Source: Aquibacillus sediminis (lineage in GTDB: Bacteria; Bacillota; Bacilli; Bacillales; Amphibacillaceae). Taken from it: a DNA stretch of 64,000 bases. Each line of letters starts with the position of its first letter. Position 1 is the first letter of the stretch. This document shows positions 44,992-53,863 of the stretch, one piece after another. Location: positions 61,302 to 125,301 of the forward strand of contig NZ_SZNM01000010.1 in assembly GCF_005870085.1 (NCBI RefSeq), given 5' to 3'. Under the pieces are notes generated by a model. The model was not told the DNA's origin. It made no database searches and worked only from the letters and a program-made list of their open reading frames with translations. Position numbers and translations under genes: made by a program.

Positions 44992-47134
44992 ATTGAAAAT
45001 TAAACATATTATCATGATCATAGTGGTTGTAGTTGGTTTAGCAATTGGAATTTCGCAATGGGTTCTCCCAACATTAAAAATCATAGAGGCTGAAAAAAGT
45101 GCAGAAAGTCCAATTGAAGAAACGGAAAACTTTATCGATTTATTACAAAATAAGGAATTACCCGCTTATAAACGAAAACAAATCATCGAGGAACAAATCA
45201 TTAATTTTGGATATGACAATAACTATGATGTGATGGCAGGACCGGCGTCAAGGCAGGGCCCAACGTTACCATTGAATAGTGAACGCACCCATCATTTAGA
45301 GTGGTATGTTGACAATAATGCAGGGAAAGACTCGCACTATTACCGAGCAGTGAATCAATTGGCGTATGCTTATGCGAAACAAGGTGATAGGAACCAGGGA
45401 ATCCAATTATTATCAGATACTGCGGAGAAATTGAACGTGACACACGATGACTATTGGCAGTTATATAAAACAGAGGTTGAGCTGTTAGCGAATCTCAATC
45501 CAGATCAAGCCATACAAATGATCGATAAGGCACTAGAATATAACCAGTTGGCTGCAGATTTCACTGAAATAAAAGTAAACCTTTTAATTAATCAGGAAAA
45601 ATATGCCGATGCCCTCGAGGCGATCAAGCAAACAGATGTAAGCTCAGATCAAATATCGGCGCAGGAAAGGATTTTGGCTGAGTGGCAAGAGGGGGAAGAA
45701 CTGCATCAAGTGCAAGGCAGCATTACAACTTCTGATGGTACTCCTGTCCCGTTTGCGAAAGTATACTTGCGGTTGCCAAATACGATTAACCATAGTGTGA
45801 TCGAGCGTCAGGAAAGGCATTATACCGAGACAGATCAAGATGGTAATTTTACGATTGCAGGGGTGCCAAAAGGTTACTATCAAACCTATATCGGCATTGA
45901 TATCCAACAAATCGATGGCTACCAGTGGCCGGTGGAAACAGATGATTGGATAAAAGTTGACGGGGATATGACAAATGCGATTACTTTTCAGCCGCTGATT
46001 AAAATAAATGAGCCAAGTAATTATCAGAAACTGACTGAAGATCAAGTAACGTTTTCTTGGGAACCTGTAGAAGGTGCTGCTTATTATCGGTTAGGGTTTG
46101 GAGTGGAATATGAAAATGGTTCTACATCAAGTCCAATGATGCAACGGTTTGAAGATAATCAAGTGACATTGCCAGTGGAGCAGATTTATTCGCATGGAAC
46201 AGGGGTGAGATATGACGAGAATGATGAAGGAGAGTTAGTGGTTATTCCTGAATCATTGCTGGCATATGCTAATCCAAATGGAGACTACTTTTGGTATGTA
46301 GAGGCTTTTGATGAAGAAGGAGATCTACTTACAGCAAGTAATGGTTTCAGGTTGTCCGAACAATCGATGGGTAATGTACCATATTTTCAGTTACAACATA
46401 GACAGCTGATCGAAGCGGATCAAATTTTGCTCGAAGGTAATCTGGAAGAAGCGTTGGAAACATACCAAGAGAATCTTAAGAATAACCCAGATAATCTTCA
46501 CGCATTGCGAATGGTGGAACGGATTTTGCTATATGGAGATCGAGAAAATACATCCCACCAATATGCGCGTAAGCAAGCGATGCCATACACAAAAAAATTA
46601 GCCGAGATGACGGAAAATAATGATACATCAACCCCTGATTATTGGTTTGATTTGGCTACAACAGCATTTGAACAAGAAGATTGGGAGCCTTACTTTGACT
46701 ATTATCAAAAAGGGGTAAACCTCCTAGACGGGCCAGTGGATTCCTATAGTAAAAGTAATTATGCAATAGCTTTAATGAAAAATGGTCAGTTGCAGAAGGT
46801 TGATCAGTTATTTGAAGAAATAATGGAAGCGGATGGAAGCAATCGATATATGCCACCATGGACAGCACTTCGTCTATACCAAACAAATGATTTTCAGCAG
46901 GCACAACAGTTGGCCAGCGAATACCGAAGATTAGGCTATCAAGACAACGCAGATTGGTCGCAACTGATTCAATCAATGGAAAAACAAGTGCTAGCAGACC
47001 CGCAGAAGAAGAAACAAGTTGAACAAGGATTAGAGCTATATGTGAAAGGAAACCAGCACCAGCTAGACCAATGGTTAGAGGGAGAAGCGGAAGGTAGTAT
47101 TAAATCTTATTTTAGTAAATTGAATGATCTTTAG
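44981..47134 (+). CDS. Large membrane-anchored TPR protein with carboxypeptidase-regulatory-like domain
   Basis: A 717-residue protein anchored by one N-terminal membrane helix (about 10-32), the rest being external. The order is: TPR-like helices (about 110-235); a carboxypeptidase-regulatory-like beta domain (about 243-305; GSITTSDGTPVPFAKVYLRL, ETDQDGNFTIAGVPKGYY); a fibronectin-III-like domain (about 340-455; VTFSWEPVEGAAYYRLGF, YFWYVEAFDEEGD); and more TPR-like helices (about 475-700). No catalytic motif is seen. It looks like a surface sensor or scaffold for the ECF sigma factor, which is inference. It starts within the previous gene with aatgaggtg upstream, and a strong terminator ends the operon. 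Confidence 0.65.
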   Translation: MKVKLKIKHIIMIIVVVVGLAIGISQWVLPTLKIIEAEKSAESPIEETENFIDLLQNKELPAYKRKQIIEEQIINFGYDNNYDVMAGPASRQGPTLPLNSERTHHLEWYVDNNAGKDSHYYRAVNQLAYAYAKQGDRNQGIQLLSDTAEKLNVTHDDYWQLYKTEVELLANLNPDQAIQMIDKALEYNQLAADFTEIKVNLLINQEKYADALEAIKQTDVSSDQISAQERILAEWQEGEELHQVQGSITTSDGTPVPFAKVYLRLPNTINHSVIERQERHYTETDQDGNFTIAGVPKGYYQTYIGIDIQQIDGYQWPVETDDWIKVDGDMTNAITFQPLIKINEPSNYQKLTEDQVTFSWEPVEGAAYYRLGFGVEYENGSTSSPMMQRFEDNQVTLPVEQIYSHGTGVRYDENDEGELVVIPESLLAYANPNGDYFWYVEAFDEEGDLLTASNGFRLSEQSMGNVPYFQLQHRQLIEADQILLEGNLEEALETYQENLKNNPDNLHALRMVERILLYGDRENTSHQYARKQAMPYTKKLAEMTENNDTSTPDYWFDLATTAFEQEDWEPYFDYYQKGVNLLDGPVDSYSKSNYAIALMKNGQLQKVDQLFEEIMEADGSNRYMPPWTALRLYQTNDFQQAQQLASEYRRLGYQDNADWSQLIQSMEKQVLADPQKKKQVEQGLELYVKGNQHQLDQWLEGEAEGSIKSYFSKLNDL

Positions 47135-47143
47135 AGGTGAAGA

Positions 47144-47187
47144 GAAACGAGCATGGTGAGGCCATCACCATGCTCGTTTCGTATTTT
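47144..47187. terminator. Bidirectional terminator of the ECF operon and rhomboid gene
   Basis: GAAACGAGCATGGTGA and TCACCATGCTCGTTTC form a perfect 16-bp stem with a 5-base loop, followed by GTATTTTTT on the plus strand. The minus-strand rhomboid gene also ends here. Confidence 0.88.
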
Positions 47188-47952
47188 TTAAAATAAACGT
47201 GCAATTAAACCTAATACGACTAATAGTATAATAATAGTCCAAATAGCTGGACGAGCGTATTTTTTAATGGAAAATCTTTTTTTATTCCACCGGTTTGGGT
47301 CAAATTGAATCGAATCATCATTTCTTGGAGCCCTTCGGTTACGCCAAATTGAAAAGGGCTGTACATTCCTTAGTATAATTGGTCCTAATGCTACGCCACC
47401 AATAAAACCAAATAAGTGTCCAAAGATGTTCACACCAGAACGCAAGAATGTCATGACAAGCCCAATAATGACGATCGTTGAAATGACTTGTGCATTGGCT
47501 TGATCGATGAGGTGTTTTCGAAACACGACCATGAAGATATAAATACCAAATATGCCGAAAATAGCCCCGGATGCGCCAACGTGGGAGTACATCGTTGATT
47601 CCGTGAAATATGTTAACAAATTAGCGAATACACCCGTGAAAAGGTAGGCGAAAATAAATTTAGTTTTTCCTAGCATTTGTTCTAAAGCAGGTCCAAATAA
47701 AACAAGGGAAAACGAATTAAACAGTACATGCATCACACCGTTAGGATCGTGTATGAAAATTGGTGTGACAAGTCGCCAATACTCACCCTGACTAATCCAA
47801 AAGTTAACCCCAACACCCCACTGGAATAAAGGACCGCCTATAGCGGGGAACAAAAAGACGAGTAACCAAATACTGAGTTGAATCGCTATAATGGTTGTAA
47901 CTACAGGGTAAAATCGAGTGAAATCTCTAAAATTCTCCGTTCGTATAAACAT
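47188..47952 (-). CDS. Rhomboid-family intramembrane serine protease
   Basis: Cleaves membrane-protein segments inside the bilayer. The catalytic dyad is Ser128 in GASGAIFGIFG and His179 in IFGHLFGFIGG. The first-loop Trp-Arg pair EYWRLVTPIF and the HVLFNSFSLVLFG helix are conserved. There are six core helices plus a seventh C-terminal helix (AIWTIIILLVVLGLI) after a basic loop. It corresponds in position to B. subtilis ydcA, next to acpS. The ATG has aaaggagat upstream. Divergent from acpS. Confidence 0.9.
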   Translation of the reverse strand: MFIRTENFRDFTRFYPVVTTIIAIQLSIWLLVFLFPAIGGPLFQWGVGVNFWISQGEYWRLVTPIFIHDPNGVMHVLFNSFSLVLFGPALEQMLGKTKFIFAYLFTGVFANLLTYFTESTMYSHVGASGAIFGIFGIYIFMVVFRKHLIDQANAQVISTIVIIGLVMTFLRSGVNIFGHLFGFIGGVALGPIILRNVQPFSIWRNRRAPRNDDSIQFDPNRWNKKRFSIKKYARPAIWTIIILLVVLGLIARLF

Positions 47953-48095
47953 AGTGATCTCCTTTAAAGTAATTTCTTATAAATTATAATACGCTACCTA
48001 TCTGTATATTCTCAAATAGGAATAGCTTATGTTAGAAAAGTGCTTTTGTATTAGGCTATACTATAGATAGAAAAGTTAAAAAGGTTGGTTAATCA

Positions 48096-48458
48096 ATGAT
48101 AAAAGGAATAGGAATTGATATTGTAGAAATTGATAGAATAAAAAATTCGATAAAAAAAAATACTCGTTTTATCAATAGAATTTTAACAGATAAAGAGAAA
48201 GAAATATATACAAGTATAAAGACAGAAGTGAGAAAGTTAGAATTTGTAGCAGGCAGGTTTGCGGCTAAAGAAGCCTATGCGAAAGCAAATGGTACAGGGA
48301 TTGGGAAGTTAAGTTTTAAAGATATTGAAGTGTCGAATGATGACCAAGGTGCACCAAAAATATTCGTGAGTGAGCAACAAGACCAGCACGTTTTCGTATC
48401 TATTTCCCATAGTGAAGCATATGCCGTTGCTCAAGTTGTGATTGAGAGTAGTAGGTAA
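48096..48458 (+). CDS. acpS: Holo-[acyl-carrier-protein] synthase
   Basis: Transfers the 4'-phosphopantetheine arm of CoA to Ser of apo-ACP, activating it for fatty-acid synthesis. The magnesium/CoA motifs are GIGIDIVEIDRI at the N-terminus and GRFAAKEAYAKANGTGIG in the middle; the end has VSISHSEAYAVAQV. It has 120 residues, as in other AcpS-type enzymes, which work as trimers. Its location before nnr, ydcC-like and alr matches B. subtilis. The ribosome site (aaaggttgg) is moderate. Confidence 0.94.
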   Translation: MIKGIGIDIVEIDRIKNSIKKNTRFINRILTDKEKEIYTSIKTEVRKLEFVAGRFAAKEAYAKANGTGIGKLSFKDIEVSNDDQGAPKIFVSEQQDQHVFVSISHSEAYAVAQVVIESSR

Positions 48459-48836
48459 CTTGAATGTTGCTAGTTATTGCGCAATAGCTATATACTACGC
48501 AGTAATATTAAACTGGTTTCATGGTTTAGAGCCGATTCGGTGCACATTTAGCTCGTAATCGTGAACTGGTTTCAAACTTTAGCCCAGATCAAAGGCTGAG
48601 ACGTGGCCCATACGAGACGGATTATTCTGCTAAAGCGACCTCATAGCTTTTTTCAATTAGCGTAAACAAGAAGTTAAAGTTATTGCGCATAAATAGCTAA
48701 TATACAATTAAAAGAAAATAATGTTAATACAATCCTTTTTTATCTAAAAAATGATTAATTTTATAGCTTGTCATGGCTAGTCTGCATAATCAGATAGTTT
48801 GTCTCATATATTCTAGTGCGGGTAGGAGGGAACAGA
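48459..48836. other. Intergenic region with an imperfect 65-base duplication
   Basis: No gene is supported between acpS and nnr. CTGGTTTCA recurs at about 48512 and 48577 with further similarity around it (TTTAGnnCnGAT), suggesting two diverged copies of a 65-base unit. GC content is locally higher than in the flanks. Confidence 0.3.
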
Positions 48837-50342
48837 ATGCACATTGTCACCGCAAACGAAATGTACGAAATTGATCGATATACGATCGAACAATTAGGAA
48901 TGGATGGAAAAATCCTAATGGAGAATGCAGGTAGGGAGATTACGAAAGAAATAATACCACTAGTTAGCGATCGAGATCGGATCCTGATACTCGTTGGTAG
49001 CGGCAATAATGGTGGAGATGGTTTTGTTGTTGCTAGAACCTTACGAAATCTTGGGTATCACCCGTTTGTTTTGCAACTTGTAACAAATGAAAAAATTAAA
49101 GGCGATGCTGCTTACCATAAACAATTGTTTTGCAATTTTGGTGGAAGTGTCGAGATACTCCAAAATGTAGATGAGATTCATAGGTATATAACAAATGCCG
49201 ATGTTATTGTGGATGCTATCTTAGGTATTGGGGTTACTGGTAATTTACGATCACCAATTGATCAAGTCGTACAAGCCATTAATGACTCTGAGAAACGGAC
49301 CATTTCAGTTGATATTCCAAGTGGTGTACCAGCTGATGAAGGAGTTGAAGTGTTTGATGGTGTGAAGGCTGATTACACGATTGTTGTGGATAGGCCAAAA
49401 ATAAGCGCGTTTCTAACACATTGTGCTAAATATTATGGCGAGTGGAAGGTTGTAGACATTGGTTTACCTCCTAGTATATCATCCACTGTTAAGACGTGGA
49501 TGAAGGCTGATGTGCAAGCAACTCTTCCAAAACGTAATAAATATGCACATAAGGGAAATCATGGAAAAGGTTTGATCGTTGGCGGATCAATAGAAATGCC
49601 AGGTTCCATCGCAATGACAGCATCAGCGGCCTTACGTTCAGGTTCTGGTCTACTAACGGTTGCTTCGGTTAAGGGAAATATACCATCCATTGCTATGCGT
49701 TGTGCGGAAGCTACTTATCGTCCCTTGAAAAGTCAACAAGGTGCAGTAGTTAATCAAGAAGTTGATCTTTTTGGGTTTGATGCGATCGCAATAGGCATGG
49801 GAATGGGGCGTGATCCGAATACAGCTATATTTACAAAGAAGGTCGTAGCAGAAGCGGAAATGCCTGTTCTGATCGATGCAGATGGTCTTCATCATATCAA
49901 AGAAGATTTATCAATTCTCACAGATCGAAGTTATCCAACCGTATTAACTCCACACCTTGGAGAAATGGCAATGTTAACAGAGAGATCGGTTAAGGAGATT
50001 ATGAATCGTCCGTTTGCAATTGCCAAACAGTTTGCCTGTCAACATCAAATCTACCTTGTGCTTAAAGGTGCTTTCACCATTGTTACAGACCCATCAGGAC
50101 AGCAATGGGTGAATACAACTGGAAATGCAGGTTTAGCTAAAGGTGGAAGTGGAGATGTATTGTCAGGAATACTATTGGCAATGATGATGCAAGGAACAAA
50201 GGTACAAGTTGCATTGTCAAACGGTTGCTATCTTCATGGGGCATCTGCTGATCATTTGGTAGAAAACCACCATTCCCAACGTGATTTGCTTGCGACAGAT
50301 GTCGTTCAGGGGTTAACTTCTGTGTTTCGTACATTTTCGTAG
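48837..50342 (+). CDS. nnr: Bifunctional NAD(P)H-hydrate epimerase / ADP-dependent dehydratase
   Basis: Repairs NAD(P)H hydrates formed by side reactions or heat: it interconverts the epimers and dehydrates the S-form with ADP. The N-terminal YjeF-N epimerase domain (1-215) has VGSGNNGGDGFVVARTL. The C-terminal ribokinase-like dehydratase domain (about 230-500) has HKGNHGKGLIVGGS, TPHLGEMA and NAGLAKGGSGDVLSG. The ATG at 48837 has aggaggga upstream and gives 501 residues; a longer reading from 48816 includes the site itself. Confidence 0.93.
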   Translation: MHIVTANEMYEIDRYTIEQLGMDGKILMENAGREITKEIIPLVSDRDRILILVGSGNNGGDGFVVARTLRNLGYHPFVLQLVTNEKIKGDAAYHKQLFCNFGGSVEILQNVDEIHRYITNADVIVDAILGIGVTGNLRSPIDQVVQAINDSEKRTISVDIPSGVPADEGVEVFDGVKADYTIVVDRPKISAFLTHCAKYYGEWKVVDIGLPPSISSTVKTWMKADVQATLPKRNKYAHKGNHGKGLIVGGSIEMPGSIAMTASAALRSGSGLLTVASVKGNIPSIAMRCAEATYRPLKSQQGAVVNQEVDLFGFDAIAIGMGMGRDPNTAIFTKKVVAEAEMPVLIDADGLHHIKEDLSILTDRSYPTVLTPHLGEMAMLTERSVKEIMNRPFAIAKQFACQHQIYLVLKGAFTIVTDPSGQQWVNTTGNAGLAKGGSGDVLSGILLAMMMQGTKVQVALSNGCYLHGASADHLVENHHSQRDLLATDVVQGLTSVFRTFS

Positions 50343-50398
50343 ATTCATCGTGCATGCGTTCCCTTTGTCCTTTGAAACGAGACAAAGGAGTTGTGACC

Positions 50399-51427
50399 AT
50401 GAGAAAATATTTCAGCTTAGGAATCATTACCCTATTGGTTCTTGTCTTAGCTGCATGTGGGGAAAAATCAAAAGAAGATGTAGTGAATAAGTTACAAGAA
50501 AATGTGGAGAACATGAGTGGCTATCAGGCTCAAGCAACAATGAGTTTGCAAACTGGCGAGGAGAGTCAAACATTCACGATTGACATCGCACATCAGAAGG
50601 AAGACTATTATCGCGTGTTATTGAAGAATGAAAATGATGAAGAAGGAAGTCAAATCATTCTTCGAAATGATGAGGGTGTATTTGTGTTAACACCAGCATT
50701 AAACAAAAGCTTTAAGTTCCAAAGTGAATGGCCACAAAACAGTAGCCAACCATATTTGTATCAGTCGTTAGTTAATGATGTGATTAGTGATTCAGAATCC
50801 AGCTTTAATACAACCGAAAATCATTATGTCTTTGAAACGAAGACAAATTATCAGAACAACAATAATTTACCATATCAAGAACTGTATTTTGATAAGAAAT
50901 CCTATGCGCCAGTGATGGTAAAAGTTTTAGATAAAGATAAAAATCCTTTAGTAGAAGTTGACTTTTCTCAATTTGAATTAGATCCTGAGTTTGCAGAGGA
51001 TACGTTCGAAATTGAAAACAACATGACAAGTAGTCTGTTTGGTATTCCAGTTATGGCCGAAGAAGAGGAAACTGAATCGAATCAAGACTTCTCTGTTTTA
51101 TACCCAACCGAAAAAATGGGTGCGGAGCTAGCAGAATCTAAAGAGGTAAATTTAGAAAATGGGAAACGTGTAACATTGACTTATGAAGGGGAAAGACATT
51201 TCACACTTGTTCAAGAGCGGGTGGATGCGTACCCTACTACTGCTGCTAGTCCAAAAACAGTTGCAGAGGCGGAACCAGTAAGTATAGATGGTACGATGGG
51301 TGCGTTAACAGACAAATCACTTGAGTGGACGATGGATGGTGTGAATTATTATTTAGCAAGTGAAGAGCTAACAAAAGAAGAAATGCTTGAAGTAGCTGGT
51401 TCTGTTGAGGCACAGGCAGCTAAATAG
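50399..51427 (+). CDS. ydcC: LolA-like outer-surface lipoprotein (YdcC-type)
   Basis: A lipoprotein of 342 residues with signal peptide and lipobox LAAC (lipidated Cys20). The following domain resembles LolA/LppX-type lipoprotein carriers (ENVENMSGYQAQATMSLQTG, VFVLTPALNKSFKFQSEWP). The C-terminal third (about 220-340) is a separate module seen in the Bacillus family annotated as sporulation-related YdcC. The ATG at 50399 follows acaaaggag. The order nnr-ydcC-alr matches B. subtilis. Role in envelope or spore formation is not defined. Confidence 0.85.
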   Translation: MRKYFSLGIITLLVLVLAACGEKSKEDVVNKLQENVENMSGYQAQATMSLQTGEESQTFTIDIAHQKEDYYRVLLKNENDEEGSQIILRNDEGVFVLTPALNKSFKFQSEWPQNSSQPYLYQSLVNDVISDSESSFNTTENHYVFETKTNYQNNNNLPYQELYFDKKSYAPVMVKVLDKDKNPLVEVDFSQFELDPEFAEDTFEIENNMTSSLFGIPVMAEEEETESNQDFSVLYPTEKMGAELAESKEVNLENGKRVTLTYEGERHFTLVQERVDAYPTTAASPKTVAEAEPVSIDGTMGALTDKSLEWTMDGVNYYLASEELTKEEMLEVAGSVEAQAAK

Positions 51428-51436
51428 TATAATTTG

Positions 51437-51475
51437 AGCAGGCTCCGCCATAGGGTCTGCTTTTATTTTTTTTTA
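51437..51475 (+). terminator. Terminator of the ydcC-like gene
   Basis: AGCAGGCTC pairs with GGGTCTGCT using wobble pairs and is followed by a long T-rich run. The rest of 51476-51717 before alr shows no gene or clear site. Confidence 0.6.
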
Positions 51476-51717
51476 AAATTTACTATTTTGTCACAAAAAC
51501 TATACAGTGCCTAATAGTCGGTCATTACCAGGCTGGTATAGGGATCCAGTAAACTAGCTGGTAAGAGAAAGACCGCCCAGATAACGTAAGAAAGAGGTCC
51601 ATGTTGCACTAGTAAAGCAAATCACAACAAATCTTGCCTTAACCTGCACTTATCTATTAAAATAAAAGGATTAAAAATTCATAACAACACCTGAGAAAAC
51701 ACTGGGAGGTGATTCGC

Positions 51718-52860
51718 TTGAAAAAGTCTTATCGGGATTCATGGGTAGAGATTGATTTGAACAACATACAATATAACATTGAACAATTACGACATCGCCT
51801 CTCTCATCATACGAACATTTATGCTGTGGTTAAAGCAAATGCCTATGGTCATGGCGATGTTGAAGTAGCGAAAGCGGCAATACAGGCAGGGGCTTCAAGG
51901 TTAGCCGTTGCTTTACTAGATGAAGCTGTTAAACTTCGTGATCATGGCATAACTGTTCCAATATTAGTAATGGGATGGGTTCACCCAGAAGATGTGTCTG
52001 TTGCCGCAGATAATGATATCACTATTACTTTTTTTCAAAAAGAATGGCTGGAGCAGGTAATGCAATTGGAGTTTAGTGGCCGGTTAAAATTGCACATGAA
52101 ATGGGATACTGGCATGGGGAGAATTGGATTGAGAGATGAGAAGGAGTTAACAGAGCTTCTACAACTTTTGAATGAACCACGATTTTACCTAGAAGGAATT
52201 TTTACCCATTTTGCGACTGCTGATGAAACGGATTTAAACTACTTTCGTGACCAACAAGCTCGTTTTGAACAGCTGTACCAAGTGTTTCGGGCTAATTGGA
52301 ATCAACCGGTCATTTTTCACACTGGTAATAGTGCGGCAAGCATGCGTTTTCCGGATGTAATGCAGCATTATGTTCGGTTTGGTATAAGTATGTATGGTTT
52401 ATATCCGTCCCAAATAGTCAAACAGGAAAAGCCAATTGATTTAAAACCGGCTTTTTCGCTTCATAGTAGGTTAATACATGTGAAGAAACTCCCTAAAGGA
52501 GAATCGATTAGTTATGGTGCAACCTATACAACACAAGAGGATGAGTGGACCGGAACCGTTCCACTAGGTTACGCAGATGGAATCAGAAGGAAGTTGCAAG
52601 GTACTGATGTATTAATTGGGGGCCAGCGGGCAGAAATTGTTGGTAAGATTTGTATGGACCAATTTATGATTCGATTGAGCAAACCTTACCCTGTAGGTAC
52701 GAAGGTTACAGTGATAGGTACTCAAGCTGATCAAGAGATCACTATGGATGAACTAGCCAGTCACCTAGACACCATTAATTACGAAATAGCTTGCATGATT
52801 AGTGATCGTGTGCCAAGATATTATATCCCTGCTGTAAACGAAAAAAACACGCATGTATGA
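51718..52860 (+). CDS. alr: Alanine racemase
   Basis: PLP enzyme that interconverts L- and D-alanine, supplying D-Ala for peptidoglycan. Lys39 in AVVKANAYGHG forms the Schiff base, and the catalytic Tyr is in SYGATYTT. The barrel (1-235) and C-terminal beta domain (240-380) are complete. I chose the TTG at 51718 because tgggaggt lies eight bases upstream; the GTG at 51709 is inside that site. The length is 380. The following genes, ndoAI-ndoA, have their own promoter. A terminator overlaps its 3' end. Confidence 0.94.
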   Translation: MKKSYRDSWVEIDLNNIQYNIEQLRHRLSHHTNIYAVVKANAYGHGDVEVAKAAIQAGASRLAVALLDEAVKLRDHGITVPILVMGWVHPEDVSVAADNDITITFFQKEWLEQVMQLEFSGRLKLHMKWDTGMGRIGLRDEKELTELLQLLNEPRFYLEGIFTHFATADETDLNYFRDQQARFEQLYQVFRANWNQPVIFHTGNSAASMRFPDVMQHYVRFGISMYGLYPSQIVKQEKPIDLKPAFSLHSRLIHVKKLPKGESISYGATYTTQEDEWTGTVPLGYADGIRRKLQGTDVLIGGQRAEIVGKICMDQFMIRLSKPYPVGTKVTVIGTQADQEITMDELASHLDTINYEIACMISDRVPRYYIPAVNEKNTHV

Positions 52861-52872
52861 TGTGTTTTTTGC
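52842..52872 (+). terminator. alr terminator
   Basis: AAAAAACAC-G-CAT pairs with ATG-A-TGTGTTTTTT across the alr stop codon, ending in a T-run. Confidence 0.7.
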
Positions 52873-52996
52873 ATAAAATGGATGTTGTTGTAAAGAATGA
52901 TAAAGGAATTTTTTCTTATTATTAGTTAATTCATACAGGTGTGAAATGAAAAATTGCTAAAGCCAAGTTTTTCTAACAAAAACTTAGCGATAGCCT

Positions 52997-53025
52997 TTGC
53001 AATGCATGGTTGGGAATGGTATGAT
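52997..53025 (+). promoter_or_regulatory. ndoAI-ndoA promoter (sigma-A type)
   Basis: TTGCAA (52997-53002) and TATGAT (53020-53025) are 17 bases apart and about 60 bases upstream of the antitoxin start. Confidence 0.6.
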
Positions 53026-53084
53026 ATTAGTGGATATTTAAAAGGGCTTGTTTTATAGTTGTTAGATGGTGGAGGTGTATGGTT

Positions 53085-53360
53085 GTGTCAGAGAGCTTAC
53101 AAGAGATAGTTGTTAGGCTACCAAAAAACCTACTAAATGAGGTGGACGGTTTAATGCAAAAAGAGAACAGTGATCTGAGCGACTTTATTTGTCAAGCAAC
53201 AAAATCATATTTGCGCGAGAAGAAAAAAAGACATATTCGTGAATCGATGCAAAGAGGCTATATGGAAATGGCTAAAATAAATCTCAACATTGCTTCAGAA
53301 GCTTTTCAAGCTGAAGAGGAGGCAGAAAACACCCTAGAGCGATTAGTGAGCGGGGTGTAA
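53085..53360 (+). CDS. ndoAI: Antitoxin NdoAI (MazE/EndoAI type)
   Basis: Binds and neutralises the endoribonuclease NdoA and probably represses the operon. The N-terminal ribbon-helix-helix segment is EIVVRLPKNLLNEVDGLM; the C-terminal toxin-binding part is RGYMEMAKINLNIASEA, very close to B. subtilis NdoAI. The GTG at 53085 begins MSESLQ, matching the B. subtilis start, and has ggaggtg nine bases upstream; an ATG at 53079 is too near the site. It ends three bases before the toxin gene. Confidence 0.93.
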   Translation: MSESLQEIVVRLPKNLLNEVDGLMQKENSDLSDFICQATKSYLREKKKRHIRESMQRGYMEMAKINLNIASEAFQAEEEAENTLERLVSGV

Positions 53361-53363
53361 CTA

Positions 53364-53714
53364 TTGATTGTTAAACGTGGCGAGGTTTATTTCGCCGATC
53401 TTTCCCCTGTCGTCGGTTCTGAACAGGGGGGCGTTCGTCCAGTATTGGTTTTGCAAAATGATATTGGTAATCGTTTTAGCCCAACGGTTATTGTTGCAGC
53501 CATTACCGCGCAAATACAAAAGGCAAAATTGCCAACACATGTTGAAATTGATGCGCAAAAATATGGTTTTGAAAGAGATTCTGTCATTCTGTTAGAACAA
53601 ATTAGAACGATCGACAAACAACGATTAACAGATAAAATCACACAATTAGATAACTATAAGATGGAAAACATTAATAAAGCATTAGAAATTAGTTTAGGTT
53701 TAACTGATTTTTAA
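53364..53714 (+). CDS. ndoA: Endoribonuclease toxin NdoA (MazF/EndoA)
   Basis: Sequence-specific mRNA interferase; the B. subtilis enzyme cuts at UACAU. The 116-residue protein starts [20 protein letters not shown] and keeps the catalytic Arg ([12 protein letters not shown]) and Thr (VAAITAQIQ) regions, then [15 protein letters not shown]. The start is TTG with gcggggtg upstream. In B. subtilis this pair also precedes the rsb-sigB genes; here a strong terminator lies between them. Confidence 0.95.
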   Translation: MIVKRGEVYFADLSPVVGSEQGGVRPVLVLQNDIGNRFSPTVIVAAITAQIQKAKLPTHVEIDAQKYGFERDSVILLEQIRTIDKQRLTDKITQLDNYKMENINKALEISLGLTDF

Positions 53715-53754
53715 TGCTTTACATAACAACGTACGGTTCATAAATAAAAATGCT

Positions 53755-53792
53755 AAAAAAGCCCTTGTCATCAGTCGTGACAGGGCTTTTTT
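53755..53792 (+). terminator. ndoA terminator
   Basis: AAAAAAGCCCTTGTCA pairs with TGACAGGGCTTTTTT around a 7-base loop, ending in a T-run. It separates the toxin-antitoxin operon from the sigma-B operon. Confidence 0.88.
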
Positions 53793-53807
53793 AGTTTAAT
53801 TATTTGC

Positions 53808-53837
53808 TTGTCATTCGGAAAAATGTGACAATAGATA
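53808..53837 (+). promoter_or_regulatory. Possible vegetative promoter of the rsb-sigB operon
   Basis: TTGTCA (53808-53813) and TAGATA (53832-53837) with an 18-base spacer lie just after the terminator and 26 bases before the rsbR start. The -10 match is modest. Confidence 0.4.
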
Positions 53838-53863
53838 GAAACTATCAGTTGGTGGTGGACGAT

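Noticed and set aside
51480..51540. Further copy of the dispersed element (TTTTGTCACAAAAACTATA)
   Set aside because: Only one short word matches; the flanks and CCGACG-type core are missing.
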